Assembly: GCA_030620065.1 (NCBI GenBank)
Contig: JAUXFJ010000071.1
Location: 1 to 7,490 of the forward strand
Reading direction: 5' to 3'
Length of the DNA stretch: 7,490 nucleotides
Source of the DNA: Anaerolineaceae bacterium
Lineage (GTDB): Bacteria > Chloroflexota > Anaerolineae > Anaerolineales > Anaerolineaceae
Shown: in pieces, positions 6,400-7,490 of the stretch
How the letters are laid out: each line of letters opens with the position of its first letter
Numbering within the stretch: position 1 is the first letter of the stretch
Program-made: the position numbers and the translations under genes
The notes under the pieces: model-generated
Told to the model about the DNA's origin: nothing
The model's input: only the letters and a program-made list of their open reading frames with translations
The model's database searches: none

Positions 6400-7358
6400 T
6401 CCCGCGCCTGTTCTTTGCCCATTTACCCACTCCCATTGAGGAAATGCCGCATCTCTCTGCTGAGCTAAAGGGTCCAGAACTTTTTATCAAACGCGATGAC
6501 CAAACCGGTTTAGCGTTTGGCGGGAATAAGACCCGCAAGTTGGAGTTCCTCCTGGCTGAAGCTCAGGCACAAGGCGCTGAGACTTTGATCAGTGCCGGTG
6601 CAATACAATCCAACCATTGCCGCCAGGTCGCGGCAGCTGCAGCCAGATTTGGGCTGAATTGCGTCCTTGTCCTTTTTGGTCAAGCTCCAAAAGTCGCTGA
6701 GGGAAATTATCTCCTAGATCAACTTTTTGGTGCAGAGATAGTCTCCACAACCCGCGAACAGCGCGACACAAAACTTCAATCTGTCTTTGAGGAAGCTCAA
6801 GCTGCGGGGCGCCAGCCTTATCTTATCCCCTATGGGGGTTCCAACGCCACCGGTGCTCTTGCTTATGCTTTCGCTTTCGATGAAATGCTCTCCCAAGACC
6901 TCTCACCGGATTGGGTAATTTTTGCATCTTCCTCCGGTGGGACGCAGGCGGGTATGGTCTTGGGTGCAAAACGCATTTATTTCAAAGGCAAGATTTTGGG
7001 CATCAGCGTTGATAGACCTGCCGAGCAGCTTAAATCTCTTGTTGCCCAATTGGCAGAAGAAACATCAATCCGTCTTGGCGATAAGATCAGCTTTTCATCC
7101 GCTGACATCCTGGTCAACTCAGACTATACCGGAGCCGGTTACGGCATCATGGACAGCCCTGAAAAAGAAGCTATTCGCCTATTTGCGCGAAGGGAAGGAC
7201 TGTTGCTCGATCCGGTATATACAGGACGCGCTGCGGCAGGATTGATTGTTTTAATCCACAAAGGCTTTTTCAAACCCGAAGAGAAAGTCCTCTTCTGGCA
7301 TACCGGTGGTACACCAGCACTCTTTACGAAGCAATACAGCCAATTTTTGGCTAATTAA
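6396..7358 (+). CDS. D-cysteine desulfhydrase-like PLP enzyme (ACC deaminase family)
   Basis: A 320-residue cytoplasmic fold-type II PLP enzyme. By family it would degrade D-cysteine to pyruvate, sulfide and ammonia, or act on related small amino acids. GGNKTRKLEFL (42-52) carries the Schiff-base lysine K45. QSNHCRQ (71-77) holds the Ser (S72) and Asn of the substrate loop. SSSGGTQAG (178-186) is the phosphate-binding glycine loop. DPVYTG (272-277) and HTGGTPALF (302-310) line the active site. True ACC deaminases have Tyr-Glu where Y275-T276 sits and Leu near position 303; Thr at both places fits D-cysteine desulfhydrase, so ACC deaminase is unlikely. That comparison is from knowledge of the family. 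The length is normal and no key residue is missing. The ATG overlaps the upstream stop by four bases (ATGA). It is the last gene of the series, followed by a hairpin 15 bases after the stop. Confidence 0.85.
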   Translation: MIPRLFFAHLPTPIEEMPHLSAELKGPELFIKRDDQTGLAFGGNKTRKLEFLLAEAQAQGAETLISAGAIQSNHCRQVAAAAARFGLNCVLVLFGQAPKVAEGNYLLDQLFGAEIVSTTREQRDTKLQSVFEEAQAAGRQPYLIPYGGSNATGALAYAFAFDEMLSQDLSPDWVIFASSSGGTQAGMVLGAKRIYFKGKILGISVDRPAEQLKSLVAQLAEETSIRLGDKISFSSADILVNSDYTGAGYGIMDSPEKEAIRLFARREGLLLDPVYTGRAAAGLIVLIHKGFFKPEEKVLFWHTGGTPALFTKQYSQFLAN

Positions 7359-7372
7359 CCAGGCTCAGATAG

Positions 7373-7407
7373 ACAAACAGCCCCCGTTAAAAAATGGGGC
7401 TATTTGT
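7373..7407. terminator. Hairpin terminator between convergent genes, probably working both ways
   Basis: The arms at 7373-7384 and 7396-7407 can pair over 12 positions, with a core AGCCCC/GGGGCT and an 11-base loop. On the + strand there is one C-A mismatch (7378/7402), and a T-rich stretch runs through the right arm to 7410. In the - strand transcript the mismatch becomes a G-U wobble, so the stem is complete, and the arm after the core is also U-rich. It lies 15 bases after the + strand stop and 17 bases after the stop of the convergent - strand gene. This fits a shared bidirectional rho-independent terminator, though neither U tract is perfect. Confidence 0.75.
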
Positions 7408-7424
7408 ATTAAATAGTTTTTGAA

Positions 7425-7490
7425 CTAATCACTCGGCCGCCAAGCCGGCTGGTAATCTTCAGCAGGATCATTGGTTAATCGCTGTGGCCT
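7425..7490 (-). CDS. C-terminal end of a convergent gene, possibly a TolB/WD40-like propeller protein
   Basis: Read on the - strand from the right edge, the frame is open for 22 codons and ends at TAG (7427-7425). It gives RPQRLTNDPAEDYQPAWRPSD plus the stop, with the edge codon AGG complete. The LTNDPAEDYQPAW pattern is what one sees in a TolB-like beta-propeller (PD40) repeat, which normally continues as SPDG; here it ends as RPSD, as expected for the last blade. Such proteins are often periplasmic or extracellular, but this cannot be judged from the fragment. The terminator just downstream on this strand supports a real gene end. The call rests on a short fragment. Confidence 0.5.
   Translation of the reverse strand, partial: RPQRLTNDPAEDYQPAWRPSD

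Noticed and set aside
6396..7358. Annotation as 1-aminocyclopropane-1-carboxylate deaminase
   Set aside because: The active-site blocks read DPVYTG and HTGG, with Thr where ACC deaminases have Glu and Leu, which fits D-cysteine desulfhydrase better.
7434..7450. CGGCCG and AGCCGGCT palindromes as an operator or attachment site
   Set aside because: They lie within the probable coding end of the - strand gene, and short GC palindromes are expected by chance.

Overview
The window looks like part of a bacterial cell-surface polysaccharide and cell-envelope locus. Base composition is balanced by eye and gene spacing is tight. The protein set (ExoA-like glycosyltransferase, membrane-bound sugar-nucleotide dehydratase, tandem FemAB-like proteins, D-cysteine desulfhydrase-like enzyme, TolB-like propeller end) would fit an Anaerolineae-type Chloroflexota genome. 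That lineage call is an inference from remembered family resemblance, and no marker gene here proves it.

Layout: six genes lie on the + strand in one compact, co-directional series, with gaps of 18, 27, 37 and 27 bases and then a 4-base overlap. They are: (1) a family-2 glycosyltransferase cut by the left edge (3-857); (2) a polyprenyl-phosphate glycosyl-1-phosphate transferase that would start lipid-linked glycan assembly (876-2294); (3) a WbpM/PglF-type membrane-anchored UDP-sugar 4,6-dehydratase (2322-4217); (4, 5) two diverged tandem FemAB-like aminoacyl/peptidyl transferases (4255-5256 and 5284-6399); (6) a PLP enzyme of the D-cysteine desulfhydrase/ACC deaminase family, coupled to the second FemAB by ATGA (6396-7358). 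A strong hairpin at 7373-7407 ends the series. The last 66 bases read on the - strand as the C-terminal end of a convergent gene resembling a TolB/WD40-like propeller repeat.

How they may work together: the dehydratase would make a 4-keto-6-deoxy amino-sugar nucleotide. The glycosyl-1-phosphate transferase would load the first sugar-phosphate on undecaprenyl phosphate at the inner membrane face, and the glycosyltransferase would extend the chain. The FemAB-like proteins suggest that an amino acid is attached to peptidoglycan precursor or to a glycan. The PLP enzyme would act on a D-amino acid (D-cysteine by residue pattern), but its link to the polysaccharide genes rests on gene order only. 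No aminotransferase, flippase, polymerase or exosortase is visible, so the locus probably extends upstream.

No tRNA, rRNA, CRISPR array, insertion sequence or clear promoter was seen. The only non-coding stretches are the short spacers and the 66-base convergent intergenic region.
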